DNA of 64,000 nt. Source: an uncultured Nitrospira sp. (GTDB taxonomy: Bacteria; Nitrospirota; Nitrospiria; Nitrospirales; Nitrospiraceae). Positions 24,498-34,251 of the stretch are shown one piece after another. The stretch spans positions 157,603-221,602 of the forward strand of contig CABVSR010000004.1 of NCBI GenBank assembly GCA_902500995.1, written 5' to 3'. The translations under genes and the position numbers were made by a program. The notes under the pieces are model-generated. The model had not been told where the DNA came from. It was given only the letters and a program-made list of their open reading frames with translations, and did no database searches. The first letter of the stretch is position 1. The number at the start of each line of letters is the position of its first letter.

Positions 24498-27353
24498 ATG
24501 TCCGTCCATCCGCTTCGCACCCGACATCGTCATGACCCGGCGCTGGATTCCAGCATCCTGCATGTCCTGCCCGCGAATATCGCCGTGCTGGCTGCCGACG
24601 GAACGATTCTCGCCGTCAACGAAGCCTGGGAACGGTTCGGAGCCGCCAACGGGCTCACGGCGGAAGCCTATGGCGTCGGCGTGAACTACCTGGATGTGTG
24701 CGACCGCGCCGGAAACCACCCTGATGCGGTGCATGTCGCCGAAGGCATCCGGCATATTCTGGACGGCACCATTCGCGCCTTCTCCTACGAATACGAAAGC
24801 TCGAGTCCCTTTCTCCGCCGCTGGTTCCGCGTCATCGTCACGCCCATGCAAGGGCACGGCCGTTACGGCGCGGTCGTCATGCATATCAATGTGTCCGACC
24901 TGAAGCAGGCGGAAGCCGCCATGCAGCGCAGCGAGGTTCGGCTGCGGGCGATCGTGGAAACGGCGGTGGACGGGATCGTCGTGATCAATGAGCGCGGGAT
25001 CATCGAATCGATCAACCCGGCGGTCACCAAAATGTTCGGCTACACGCCGGAACAGTTGCTCGGTCAAAACGTCAAAATGCTCATGCCCGATCCCTATCAT
25101 TCGGAGCATGACCAATATCTGCGCAATTATCTGGCGTCCGGCCAGAAGAAGGTCATCGGCATCGGCCGGGAAGTGCTGGGTCGGCGGTGCGACGGCGCGT
25201 CCTTCCCGATCGAACTGGCCGTCAGTGAAATGCTGGTCGATGGAGCGAGGAAGTTCACCGGCATCGTGCGTGACATCTCCTCCCGCATGCAGGCCGAAAT
25301 GCAATTCCGGCAGGTGGTCGAATCCGCCCCGAACGGCATGCTGATGATCGATCCGCAGGGCACCATCACACTGGTCAACAAGCAGGTCGAAACCATGTTC
25401 GGCTACAGCCGGGAGGAAATGCTCGGCCGGCCCGTCGAAATGTTGATTCCCGAACGGTTTCGCCCCAACCACCCGAGCCATCGCACCGGCTACTTCACCG
25501 CCCCCACGTCGCGCGCCATGGGGGTGGGACGCGAACTCTTTGGACTGCGCAAGGACGGCACCGAATTCCCGGTCGAACTCGGGCTCAATCCGATCGATAC
25601 CCCCAATGGCAAACTCGCCCTCGCGTCCATCGTCGACATTTCGTTAAGAAAAAAGACGGAGAATGCGCTGGCAAAAGCGGCGCAAGACCTCGAATGGAAA
25701 AATTGGGAGTTGTCCGAGGCGCGCGACCAGGCGGTCCGGGCCGGTCAGGCCAAGACCGATTTCCTGGCGACCATGAGCCACGAGATCCGGACCCCCATGA
25801 ACGGGGTGCTGGGCATGACGACCCTGTTGCTCGATACCAGCCTGACTGCGGAGCAGCGGGATTATTTGCAGACGCTCCGGCACTCCAGCGAATCCTTGTT
25901 GCGCATCATCAACGACATTCTGGATTTTTCGAAGATCGAGGCGGGGAAATTCACGATCGAACATATTCCGTTCGATCTCCGGCTGACGATCGAAGATACC
26001 CTGGACATCCTGGCGCCGACCGCGCAAGGACGGCAGCTCGAACTGGTGGGCTTGATCGACGCGCAAACGCCTCGCACGGTCGTCGGCGATCCCGGGCGCA
26101 TTCGGCAGATCCTCACCAACCTGGTCGGCAACGCGATCAAATTTACCGAACATGGCGAGGTGCTGATTCAAGTCTTGCAGACCGACGAAGATCCGGGCTC
26201 CGTCGCGCTTCGCTTCGAGGTGATCGATACCGGCATCGGCCTCAGCCCCGAGGCGCAGGCCAAAATGTTCCAGGCGTTTACCCAAGCCGACAGCTCCACG
26301 GCCCGGAAGTATGGCGGAACCGGCCTCGGCCTCACGATTTGCAAACGGCTGGTGGAGTTGATGGGGGGACAGATCGGTCTACAGTCGATCGCCGGCCAGG
26401 GAACCTGCATTTGGTTTACCATCCGGTTCGGCACGCAAGCCGACGCCGCGCCCGCCCTTCCGCCGTCCCCGCCCGTCAAGAACCTCACCGGCCTGCGGGT
26501 CTGTCTGGTCGATGATAACGCGACCAACCGGAGCCTCCTCCAATACCATGTGTCGGCCTGGAACATGCACCACGAAAGCGCGGTCGATGGCCCGTCGGCC
26601 CTGGCCCTGCTGCGGAGAGCGGCTGAGGAAGGGACCCCGTTCGATCTCGCCGTTATCGATATGTATATGCCGGAGATGAATGGTCTCGAACTGTGCCGAT
26701 TGATCAAGCAGGATCCCGCGATCCGATCCACACATGTGATCATGCTCACCGCCTCCGGCCAGCGCGGCGACAGCCTGGCCGCACAGGAAGCCGGCGCCGC
26801 CGCGTACCTGACGAAACCGATTCGAGAACGCCACCTGGCCGATTGCATCCGTCTTGTCTTCAGCCGGTGCGATACTGAAGCCCAAGCCGTCCCGGTGATT
26901 ACGCGTTATACCATTACCGAAACGGTCGCACGCGCGGCGCCGCGGGTGCTGGTGGTGGACGATAATCCGGTCAATCAAAAAGTCGCCGTCAAGATGCTGG
27001 AGAAGTTGGGATGCCGCGTGGATTTGGCCGGAAGCGGCATGGAAGCGCTGGCCGCCATATGCCGGCATCAATACCCCTTGGTCTTCATGGATTGTCAGAT
27101 GCCGGATCTCGACGGACTCGAGACCACCCGGTTGATTCGATCCCAGGAGAAACCGGGCGAACATCTCCCGGTGATTGCCATGACGGCCAATGCGATGGAA
27201 GGCGATCGCGAAACGTGCCTGACAGCCGGAATGGACGATTTTATCAGCAAACCGATTATTTCCTCCGAGCTGAAGAACATCCTGGCCCGATGGATTCCGC
27301 AAAGCGGGGCGGAGGGTGAAGCAGCCGCCTCGCCTGAAGCACCGGCGGCCTGA
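24498..27353 (+). CDS. Hybrid sensor histidine kinase with FixL-like PAS and two intact receivers
   Basis: 951 residues, 13 bases after the previous kinase. Order: atypical PAS (about 10-135, '[18 protein letters not shown]'), PAS2 (about 140-265) of FixL type, PAS3 (about 270-390), HisKA with '[14 protein letters not shown]' (His428), HATPase ('[14 protein letters not shown]', '[12 protein letters not shown]'), receiver 1 ('[12 protein letters not shown]') and receiver 2 ('[12 protein letters not shown]'), both with acidic pair, Asp and Lys intact. PAS2 has '[12 protein letters not shown]' with His204 and 'VIGIGR' with Arg224, again 20 residues apart as in FixL His200/Arg220. Oxygen, CO or NO sensing through haem is possible. 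No HPt domain. Confidence 0.94.
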   Translation: MSVHPLRTRHRHDPALDSSILHVLPANIAVLAADGTILAVNEAWERFGAANGLTAEAYGVGVNYLDVCDRAGNHPDAVHVAEGIRHILDGTIRAFSYEYESSSPFLRRWFRVIVTPMQGHGRYGAVVMHINVSDLKQAEAAMQRSEVRLRAIVETAVDGIVVINERGIIESINPAVTKMFGYTPEQLLGQNVKMLMPDPYHSEHDQYLRNYLASGQKKVIGIGREVLGRRCDGASFPIELAVSEMLVDGARKFTGIVRDISSRMQAEMQFRQVVESAPNGMLMIDPQGTITLVNKQVETMFGYSREEMLGRPVEMLIPERFRPNHPSHRTGYFTAPTSRAMGVGRELFGLRKDGTEFPVELGLNPIDTPNGKLALASIVDISLRKKTENALAKAAQDLEWKNWELSEARDQAVRAGQAKTDFLATMSHEIRTPMNGVLGMTTLLLDTSLTAEQRDYLQTLRHSSESLLRIINDILDFSKIEAGKFTIEHIPFDLRLTIEDTLDILAPTAQGRQLELVGLIDAQTPRTVVGDPGRIRQILTNLVGNAIKFTEHGEVLIQVLQTDEDPGSVALRFEVIDTGIGLSPEAQAKMFQAFTQADSSTARKYGGTGLGLTICKRLVELMGGQIGLQSIAGQGTCIWFTIRFGTQADAAPALPPSPPVKNLTGLRVCLVDDNATNRSLLQYHVSAWNMHHESAVDGPSALALLRRAAEEGTPFDLAVIDMYMPEMNGLELCRLIKQDPAIRSTHVIMLTASGQRGDSLAAQEAGAAAYLTKPIRERHLADCIRLVFSRCDTEAQAVPVITRYTITETVARAAPRVLVVDDNPVNQKVAVKMLEKLGCRVDLAGSGMEALAAICRHQYPLVFMDCQMPDLDGLETTRLIRSQEKPGEHLPVIAMTANAMEGDRETCLTAGMDDFISKPIISSELKNILARWIPQSGAEGEAAASPEAPAA

Positions 27354-27431
27354 TCGACCGGTCGGCCGAAAAGACCGTGCTCCAGCCACTCCCCGCTCCC
27401 ACCGGCATCACCCGTCTCAACCGTCTCGCGA

Positions 27432-27460
27432 TTGACAGGAGCCGGCGCGCCCACTAGGAT
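27432..27460 (+). promoter_or_regulatory. Sigma70-type promoter for the UPF0114 gene
   Basis: TTGACA at 27432-27437, exactly 17 bases, then TAGGAT at 27455-27460. Transcription would start near 27467, giving a short leader that contains the ribosome-binding site aaggagg at 27472-27478. This is the best consensus promoter seen in the window. Confidence 0.65.
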
Positions 27461-27490
27461 ACGCCCTCAACAAGGAGGGTGCGTACAGTC

Positions 27491-28048
27491 GTGAGTCATC
27501 CGTCTCCGCCCGGTCCCGCGCCGGCAGCGTCCATCCCCCACAACCGTGTTGAACAGGCCTTTGAGTTCCTGGTCTTCGGCAGCCGATGGATTCAAGCTCC
27601 GCTGTATGGCGGGCTCATCGTGGCCGAGCTGCTCTATGCCACCAAGTTCATCATGGAGCTGTGGGAAATGGCCAAACACTTTAAACAACTGGAAGAGACG
27701 AAATTCATGCTGGGGGTGCTCGGCCTGATCGACGTGACCATGGTGGCGAATCTGCTGACCATGGTCATCATCGGCGGCTATGCCACATTCGTCAGCAAAC
27801 TTGATCTCGAAACTCACCCGGACCGGCCGGAATGGCTCACCCACGTGGATCCCGGCACCATCAAAATCAAACTCGCCGCGTCATTGGTGGGAATTTCCAG
27901 CATTCACCTGCTGAAATCGTTCGTCGATATCGCCAATGAAAATCCCGAGCATGTGAAATGGAAAATCTTCATTCACGTGACCTTCCTGGGGTCGGCCATT
28001 TTTCTCGCCTATACGGACAAACTGATGCAGCGGGACCGGAAACACTAA
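27491..28048 (+). CDS. UPF0114 / YqhA-family inner-membrane protein
   Basis: 185 residues from GTG 27491. A GTG at 27479 directly abuts the ribosome-binding site and cannot be used with it, so the second GTG is chosen. Hallmarks of the YqhA (TIGR00645-like) family: 'FEFLVFGSRWIQAPLYGGLI', 'LIDVTMVANLLTMVIIGGYA', 'DPGTIKIKLAASLVGISSIH' and the end 'FLAYTDKL'. Three or four transmembrane helices. Function of the family unknown. Own promoter and downstream inverted repeat suggest a single-gene unit. Confidence 0.93.
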   Translation: MSHPSPPGPAPAASIPHNRVEQAFEFLVFGSRWIQAPLYGGLIVAELLYATKFIMELWEMAKHFKQLEETKFMLGVLGLIDVTMVANLLTMVIIGGYATFVSKLDLETHPDRPEWLTHVDPGTIKIKLAASLVGISSIHLLKSFVDIANENPEHVKWKIFIHVTFLGSAIFLAYTDKLMQRDRKH

Positions 28049-28095
28049 GGGCCTGCTGGACACGTCAGGGCTCGAGGTGGTTCCACCGTATCGAG

Positions 28096-28116
28096 AGAGA
28101 TACGAGTTGTATCTCT
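28096..28116. promoter_or_regulatory. Perfect 8-5-8 inverted repeat between UPF0114 and patatin genes
   Basis: agagatac-gagtt-gtatctct. Same size class as the repeat at 10988-11006 (short arms, 5-base centre, TAC/GTA cores). It could be an operator for the downstream gene or a weak terminator for the upstream one; the following 'tccgata' is not a T-tract. The rest of the 277-base spacer contains nothing else that stands out. Confidence 0.4.
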
Positions 28117-28325
28117 TCCGATAATGGCTCATCCATGCCGCCAGATATCTCCGCCCGACTCCTTGGCCTTGCCGCGCCGCCGGCGGCTTTGTGCTGGTTG
28201 CACCTCATCCCACTGCTTCACAGCCAACAGGGCACGGGCTTTGCCTTTTCCTCACGTCGGAGGACCATCCGCGCCATCCCTCGGTTGATACTCCATCACC
28301 CCAAGATCGTCCATACGGAGTCCCG

Positions 28326-31300
28326 ATGACCGATCCCGCGCCTCCGAAAGATAGCTATCTCAAGCTGGCCGACATCCTGCGCGAGGAAGCTGAACTGCTT
28401 CACGGCCCCTTTCCTGACGATCATCCGCTGAAGGTGCTCGAACGGGCGACTCCCGAACAGCTGTCGGACCAGCAGTATCTCGAGGCGCTCACGCGCTACA
28501 TCCACGCCTGCCATCCGAAGCGCGCGGGCCTCTGCCTGTCCGGCGGAGGTATCAGGAGCGCCACCTTCGGACTGGGCGTCCTGCAATCCCTGGCACGTCT
28601 GCAGCTTCTGGACAAATTCGATTACCTCTCCACGGTCTCGGGCGGCGGATATATCGGCAGCTGGTTGACGGCCTGGATCCATCGCCATCGCCACGGCCTC
28701 ACAGGCGTCATGAAGGATCTCAGCCACCCGCCGAAAGCCGGCGAGGAAGAGGCCGCACACCCGGTCCGATGGCTCCGCAACTACAGCAATTACTTGAGCC
28801 CGCACCTGGGATTCTTCTCGGCCGATTCCTGGACCTTACTCGGCATCTATTTACGGAACCTCCACTTGAATTGGTTGGTCCTGTTGCCGTTGCTCATGAT
28901 GCCGCTGCTCGCGCCGCGCTGGATCATCGCTGTCGCCCAGCTCAACCCCAAAGAATCCCCGTCGCTGTTCATGTCTCCTTCCTTGTTTCTGACCCTCGGG
29001 ATCGGCTTTGCGGTCATGGCGTTGATCTATTTACACCTCTGCCGGCCCACGCTCCGGGCGTTCCGCCGCGGCACCTGGTGGCAAACTCTTGAGAGCCAAC
29101 GCTGGTTTCTGATCGCCGGCCTCTGCCCGTTGATTCTTTCGGTCTTCTGCCTCACCACCGCCTGGGCCTGGTTTCGCAACGGCGGGGGGACAGCCGACGC
29201 ATTCACACTGAGTCATGCCATCCTTGGCGGCGCGATCATTCATACGACCAGCTGGCTGTTTTCCGCCGTCGCCCTGAAACGATTCCAGGCGTTCACCCGC
29301 TGGCTTGTGTGGGAAACCCTGGCCGTGGCGCTGACCGGCGCGCTGGGCGGATGGTTTCTTCGTGCGGCGCTCATCAAGACCGCCGACCATACAAGCCTCA
29401 CCGCTCACGCAGAATGGTTTGCCACACTCGCCGTTCCCTCGGTGCTGGCGATCTTTCTCCTCACGGCGACCATCTTCATCGGCCTCGCCAGCCGATTCAC
29501 TGAAGAGCAGGATCGCGAGTGGTGGGGACGCACCGGTTCATGGGTGCTGATCGCCATGGTCATGTGGCTGGGCCTCTGCGCGATCGTCAGCTTCGGGCCC
29601 CGGCTTCTGCACCAGATGACGCCCACAGTCGCCGCCTCGGTCGGCGGCCTCTCCGGTCTGCTCACCCTCTTGCTCGGATTCAGCGCCAAGACCACCGCGC
29701 AAGAACAGGAAGAACGCTCGCGCACGACGATCCTCTCGGATTTGGCCGTCAAGGCCGCCGCGCCGATCTTCATGCTCTGCGTCTTCATCGCGCTCTCGCT
29801 GGGCACGAGTTGGGAATTGGACCTGCTCGCCGAGCAATATGGGCAGGCGCCTCTTGGCAGCCCCACCGCTCCCCAGGAGGCTGCAAACGCAGGCTGGACC
29901 GATCCTTGGGGTCACGAACGGGTGCTCCACCATACGCCGATGTGGTTGTTGTTCCGGTTCACGGCGACGGTAGCCCTGTTGGGGTTGCTGATGTCCTGGC
30001 TGATCAACATCAACCGGTTTTCGCTCCACGCGATGTATCGCAACCGGCTCATCAGAGCCTATCTGGGAGCTTCCCGCCGGCGGACTGACCGGGAAAAATC
30101 GTTCAACCCGTTTACTGGCTTCGACAATCTGGACAACCCGGCCATGGGCGACGTGCGATTCGACGAGGTGCGGCTGGCGCGCTGGATGGTCGAGAAAGAA
30201 TTTACGGCGGAGACCCGCACGTTACTCGACGCGTTTCACAAACTTCCCAGCCCGTCACCGGGCGAGGTGGAGGCGCTGACGGCCCGGCTGGCGCAGGAAC
30301 TGTCCGAGGCCCTGGCCAGGAACCAGCTCGGCCTCATTGTCGACCATTTGCGCATCGGACCTGCCTGCCGCACGAATGTCGCCGCGCTGGAGCAACCGGA
30401 GACCGCCCGAGGCCGGGCGGCCGCGACCTGGTTTATCATGCTGTTTGTGAACGGCCTCCATCGGCAAGCGCCGCGCCCGTTCCATCTCATCAACATCGCG
30501 CTCAATCTGGTCAAAGGAGACAACCTGGCCTGGCAGCAACGCAAGGCGCAGTCGTTTACGATCAGCGCCCTCCACAGCGGCAGCTGGAACCTGGGCTATC
30601 GCCGCTCGGAGGAATATGGAGCCAACCGGTATCTCGATCAGGGCCTCTCCCTCGGCACGGCCCTGGCGATCTCGGGCGCTGCGGCGAGTCCCAACATGGG
30701 ATACCATTCCTCCTCCGCCGTGACGTTCCTCTTGGCGCTCTTCAACGTTCGTCTGGGCTGGTGGCTAGGCAATCCGGGACCGGCCGGCGCCGACACGTAC
30801 CGGCGAGCGTCGCCCTCGTTGTCGATTCGGCCCCTGCTGGCGGAAACCTTCGGCCTCACCGACTCCTGCCACCCGTACGTATACCTCTCGGACGGCGGGC
30901 ACTTCGAGAACCTGGGGTTGTATGAGATGGTCCTGCGCCGCTGCCATTGCATTCTCGTGGTGGACGCGGGATGTGATCCTCATTTGACCTTCGAGGATCT
31001 GGGCAATGCCATTCGCAAAATCCGGATCGATCTCGGTATCGACATCGAACTGAACCTCGAACAACTCAAGCGGGCGGAGGGTGCCAAAACCAGCAACCGC
31101 CACCATGCCATCGGCATGATTCGCTACGACAAGGTTGACGCCAACGCCACGGCCGGCACGCTGATCTATCTCAAACCCTCCGTGACCGGCAACGAGCCGT
31201 CGGACGTACAAGACTATGCGGCGCGCCATTCCGCCTTTCCCCATGAACCGACCGCCGATCAGTTCTTCGACGAAGCGCAATTCGAATCCTACCGGCGCCT

Positions 31301-32327
31301 GGGTGAACATGTGGCGCAGGAGGTTCTCCGCCCGGCCCTTCATCGCACCGAACAGGACTTTGCACGGCTCTGCCACGCCTTGCGCTCCTACTGGGTCACC
31401 ACCCCCCCGGGGATGCAGGAGTCTTTCCTCGGTGAAACGGACGACTTGAAAGACCTGGAGCGGCTCCTGCGGGACGACCCTAATTTGCTGCGGTACGACC
31501 TGGAAATCTATCCGGAGCTCTGTTCCGTCTTCGGCGTCGATCCCGGCGGCATCGCGGTGAATCCGCGTGCCGCGTTGCATACGTGCAACCAGCAAATCCA
31601 ACTCATGGAGCAGGTCTACCTAGCGGTCAAGCTGGAGGAATTCCACGGGCATTCACTCAATCGCGGATGGATGAATCTGTTCCGGCGCTGGACCTCTTCG
31701 GCCACGTTCCGGATGTTCTGGCCCACTGTGTGCAGCATGTACAGCCAGCCATTCGTTCGCTTTGCCGGCCAGCATTTCAATCTGTCGATCGCGCAGGCGA
31801 CGGTGTTGCAGCCGTTGGAGGACGGCGCCGACCTCGCCTCATTGTTCCGCGAGTTGCTGATCGAATGGGCCACGGCGCCGGATTATGCCGAGACGTTTAT
31901 GCACGCATTGAAACGGCCCTTGCCGTTGGAAGAGGCGGTCGAGGGCATACCACCTCGACGCGCGGCCTGGCAGATGCGCATGCCGGCCATCGAATCCCAG
32001 TCGGGGCCGGTGGGTACGGGAGAGATTCTGGCGGTCGTCGCGGTCACCCGGCTTTCCGTAACCGGCCACCGGCTGGCCTTGTACGGCTGGGTTCGTCCAG
32101 CCTATCGGGGATTGGGGTTAGGGCACCACCTGTTCGGCGAGGCGATGAAGGAATTGCGACAGGCCTATCCCCGTCACAACGTCGTGGTCGATTTGGGGCC
32201 GAATGCTGCGGACTGGGCCGGCACCCCGATGCGTACCGTCGGCTGGCTCCGGTTTTACGAGCAGCTGGGATTTACACGGGATCGCTCGGACCCGCTGCGG
32301 TTTCAGATGGTGCGAGAGCTCTTGTAG
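28326..32327 (+). CDS. Patatin-like phospholipase split by a membrane domain, with C-terminal GNAT domain
   Basis: 1333 residues from ATG 28326; the upstream in-frame start at 28191 is in poorly conserved sequence. Patatin N-half: oxyanion loop 'LCLSGGGIRSATFGLGVLQ' and nucleophile Ser105 in 'STVSGGGYIGSW'. About ten hydrophobic helices follow (about 175-580). The Asp of the dyad, Asp856 in 'YLSDGGHFENLGLYEMV', lies 750 residues after the Ser, against about 150 in ordinary patatins. Residues about 1220-1333 form an acetyltransferase-like domain ('WVRPAYRGLGLGHHLFGEAM', 'LRFYEQLGF'). Predicted to be an inner-membrane lipid acyl hydrolase, with the GNAT part modifying something unknown. It stands alone and is convergent with the CheY-like gene. 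Confidence 0.88.
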   Translation: MTDPAPPKDSYLKLADILREEAELLHGPFPDDHPLKVLERATPEQLSDQQYLEALTRYIHACHPKRAGLCLSGGGIRSATFGLGVLQSLARLQLLDKFDYLSTVSGGGYIGSWLTAWIHRHRHGLTGVMKDLSHPPKAGEEEAAHPVRWLRNYSNYLSPHLGFFSADSWTLLGIYLRNLHLNWLVLLPLLMMPLLAPRWIIAVAQLNPKESPSLFMSPSLFLTLGIGFAVMALIYLHLCRPTLRAFRRGTWWQTLESQRWFLIAGLCPLILSVFCLTTAWAWFRNGGGTADAFTLSHAILGGAIIHTTSWLFSAVALKRFQAFTRWLVWETLAVALTGALGGWFLRAALIKTADHTSLTAHAEWFATLAVPSVLAIFLLTATIFIGLASRFTEEQDREWWGRTGSWVLIAMVMWLGLCAIVSFGPRLLHQMTPTVAASVGGLSGLLTLLLGFSAKTTAQEQEERSRTTILSDLAVKAAAPIFMLCVFIALSLGTSWELDLLAEQYGQAPLGSPTAPQEAANAGWTDPWGHERVLHHTPMWLLFRFTATVALLGLLMSWLININRFSLHAMYRNRLIRAYLGASRRRTDREKSFNPFTGFDNLDNPAMGDVRFDEVRLARWMVEKEFTAETRTLLDAFHKLPSPSPGEVEALTARLAQELSEALARNQLGLIVDHLRIGPACRTNVAALEQPETARGRAAATWFIMLFVNGLHRQAPRPFHLINIALNLVKGDNLAWQQRKAQSFTISALHSGSWNLGYRRSEEYGANRYLDQGLSLGTALAISGAAASPNMGYHSSSAVTFLLALFNVRLGWWLGNPGPAGADTYRRASPSLSIRPLLAETFGLTDSCHPYVYLSDGGHFENLGLYEMVLRRCHCILVVDAGCDPHLTFEDLGNAIRKIRIDLGIDIELNLEQLKRAEGAKTSNRHHAIGMIRYDKVDANATAGTLIYLKPSVTGNEPSDVQDYAARHSAFPHEPTADQFFDEAQFESYRRLGEHVAQEVLRPALHRTEQDFARLCHALRSYWVTTPPGMQESFLGETDDLKDLERLLRDDPNLLRYDLEIYPELCSVFGVDPGGIAVNPRAALHTCNQQIQLMEQVYLAVKLEEFHGHSLNRGWMNLFRRWTSSATFRMFWPTVCSMYSQPFVRFAGQHFNLSIAQATVLQPLEDGADLASLFRELLIEWATAPDYAETFMHALKRPLPLEEAVEGIPPRRAAWQMRMPAIESQSGPVGTGEILAVVAVTRLSVTGHRLALYGWVRPAYRGLGLGHHLFGEAMKELRQAYPRHNVVVDLGPNAADWAGTPMRTVGWLRFYEQLGFTRDRSDPLRFQMVRELL

Positions 32328-32352
32328 CGCAGGGGAGGAGCGGAGACACGTG

Positions 32353-32373
32353 CAGCGTTCAGGCGGAACGCTG
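32353..32373. terminator. Possible bidirectional terminator between patatin and CheY-like genes
   Basis: cagcgtt-caggcgg-aacgctg, a perfect 7-bp stem lying in the gap between convergent stops and running into the last codons of the minus-strand gene. No clear T-tract on either strand. Confidence 0.35.
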
Positions 32374-32742
32374 TTGCGCCGGTGAGAGGAGAGCCAGGAT
32401 TTCCTGAAGCAAGAGCTCCTGGCTGAAGGGTTTTTCTAACACGCCATGCGCCCCGAAGGCCTTGGCAATTTTGAGGATGTCGTATCCCGGCAGCGGCTGT
32501 CCGGAAATCGCCAGGATTTTCACCGGTGACTGCATCTGCTGGAGCATCAGGATTGTTTCCAGACCATCCTGCACCGGCAAATACATATCTAAAATCATCA
32601 AATCGGGCCCTTCACGTTCAATAGCCGCCATCGCCTCCCGGCCGTCCCCGGCTTCGATGACCCGATAACCTTCCGCTTCCAGGACGGCTCGCAGCCACCC
32701 GCAAATCTGCCGGTTGTCATCCGCAATGAGAATCAGCGGCAT
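32359..32742 (-). CDS. Single-domain (CheY-like) response regulator
   Basis: 127-residue receiver with no output domain. Acidic pair Asp8-Asp9 ('LILIADDN'), phospho-acceptor Asp in 'DLMILDMYLPVQDG', switch Ser in 'KILAISG' and Lys in 'GVLEKPFS', so it should be phosphorylatable. 'aagga' about 10 bases before the ATG. It is the last of a minus-strand run of three response-regulator genes following the giant kinase, with 18 bases to the gene upstream. It could act as phosphate sink or as a protein-interaction output for one of the orphan hybrid kinases. Confidence 0.93.
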   Translation of the reverse strand: MPLILIADDNRQICGWLRAVLEAEGYRVIEAGDGREAMAAIEREGPDLMILDMYLPVQDGLETILMLQQMQSPVKILAISGQPLPGYDILKIAKAFGAHGVLEKPFSQELLLQEILALLSPAQQRSA

Positions 32743-32760
32743 CGTACGGATTCCTTGCCG

Positions 32761-33441
32761 TCAGACATAGCGGCTCGAAGAGATGGAGCGGCCGGGGATA
32801 GCCCTGGCGTACAGGGTCGCCGCCTGCGTCCGCCTGGTGATCCCGAGCTTGGAAAAAATATTGGCCAGGTAGTTCTTCACGGTCTTATCGGACAGGTCGA
32901 GGGCGGAGGCGATTTCTTTATTCGTTTTGCCTTCCGCCACCAGGGGGAGCAACCGGTATTCCTGCGGAGAAAGGGCGGCCAACGATTGCGATGAAAGGCC
33001 ATTGGCCATCTGCCGCACTTCCTCGAGCACCAGACCGGTCAACTGCGGCTTGAGCATGGCCCCGCCTCCCGCCACCCGGCGAATCGCCTCCACCCACATC
33101 GCGACCGGCGCATCCTTCAGCACATACCCTTGGGCTCCGGCGGCAATCGCCTCATGGACGAGGGCCGGGTCGTCGTGAATACTCAGCATGACCACCAGCC
33201 GCGACGGGTCATGCGCCACCATCCGCCGGCAGGCTTCCACGCCCGAGAGATCCGGCAAGCGGCTATCCAGCAACACCAGGTCGGGATTCAACTGCGCCAC
33301 CAGTTCGCTTCCTTCAGCGGCCGACATCGCTTCTCCGACCACGCGAAACTCGGTTGCCCTCGCGAGCTGCTCTCGAATCCCCAGGCGCACCATCCGGCTA
33401 TCATCGATCAATACGACGCGATAGAAACGCACCTGCTCCAT
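32761..33441 (-). CDS. NarL/FixJ-type response regulator
   Basis: 226 residues; intact receiver ('VVLIDDSRMVRLG', 'LVLLDSRLPDLSG', 'GYVLKDAP') followed by a LuxR-type HTH ('LSPQEYRLLPLVAEGKTNKE', 'LSDKTVKNYLANIFSKLGIT'). The start is supported by 'gggggag' just before the ATG. The DNA-recognition helix is nearly identical to that of the pseudo-receiver regulator at 18916-19572, so the two may share target sites. It is separated from the upstream regulator (33613-34251) by 171 bases without a recognisable signal and may have its own promoter. Confidence 0.94.
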   Translation of the reverse strand: MEQVRFYRVVLIDDSRMVRLGIREQLARATEFRVVGEAMSAAEGSELVAQLNPDLVLLDSRLPDLSGVEACRRMVAHDPSRLVVMLSIHDDPALVHEAIAAGAQGYVLKDAPVAMWVEAIRRVAGGGAMLKPQLTGLVLEEVRQMANGLSSQSLAALSPQEYRLLPLVAEGKTNKEIASALDLSDKTVKNYLANIFSKLGITRRTQAATLYARAIPGRSISSSRYV

Positions 33442-33612
33442 AACTCCCCCGTTGCCGCATCACGGCTGCTCCGCCCTATCCGCCCTACTGCTAGTTTCGG
33501 CGGTTCTGGGCTGTAGGAATATAGGCAGGAGGTGGATTTCTGCGTCGGTATTCGACTGACGCGGATTCAGGGATTTCCTGTAGCAGGAGGAAGCAAGGAA
33601 GGAGGCAAGGCC

Positions 33613-34251
33613 TTAATCGATCAATCGCGCCTCGATGGCATACCGGATCAACTCGCCGGTACTCTCACACGATAGCTTTTCCAGTATTCTTGCCCGATAC
33701 GTGCTAATGGTTTTCACGCTGAGGCAGAGTTCTTCCGCAATGACGGAGACCGATTTGCCCCGTCCCAGCAACCGGAGCACTTGCATCTCACGATCCGAGA
33801 GCCGCGCATGGAGCACCTCTCCGGTACCGGTTTCAAAGGCCTGCGCCAGCTGTTCGGCAAGCGCAGCGGTAATGTACCGGCCGCCTTGCAACACGCGGCT
33901 CACCGCCGCCAGCAGCTCAGAGGGCGCGCTTTGCTTGGTGAGGTATCCGGAGGCTCCGGCCCTGATCGCCCGCATCGCAAATTCTTTTTCCGGATAGAGG
34001 CTTAACATCAGCACGGGCAGCCTGCGTTGCAGCAACTTGGCCTCCTTCAGCACATCCAGGCCATGTTTGTCGGGCAGGGCAATGTCGAGAATCAGCAGGT
34101 CCCAGGGCTCCCGGCGAAGGGCTTCTAGCGCCTCCTCCCCGGTCTCGGCCTCCAGGATCTCAGAACAGAGCTGCTCATCTTCCAGTAAATCGCGCACACC
34201 CCGGCGCACCACCGGATGGTCATCGGCAATCAGGCAACGACATTTAGCCAT
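33613..34251 (-). CDS. NarL-type response regulator, partner of the adjacent giant kinase
   Basis: 212 residues from ATG 34251 ('aaaggg' upstream), overlapping the kinase stop by 8 bases; longer starts at 34326 would run into the kinase coding region. Receiver is intact ('CLIADDHPVVRRG', 'LLILDIALPDKHG', 'GYLTKQSAP'), with a LuxR-type HTH at the C-terminus ('LSDREMQVLRLLGRGKSVSV', 'LSVKTISTYRARILEKL'). The overlap and the NarX-like kinase type (HisKA_3) make this pair a classical NarX/NarL-style two-component system. Target genes unknown. Confidence 0.94.
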   Translation of the reverse strand: MAKCRCLIADDHPVVRRGVRDLLEDEQLCSEILEAETGEEALEALRREPWDLLILDIALPDKHGLDVLKEAKLLQRRLPVLMLSLYPEKEFAMRAIRAGASGYLTKQSAPSELLAAVSRVLQGGRYITAALAEQLAQAFETGTGEVLHARLSDREMQVLRLLGRGKSVSVIAEELCLSVKTISTYRARILEKLSCESTGELIRYAIEARLID

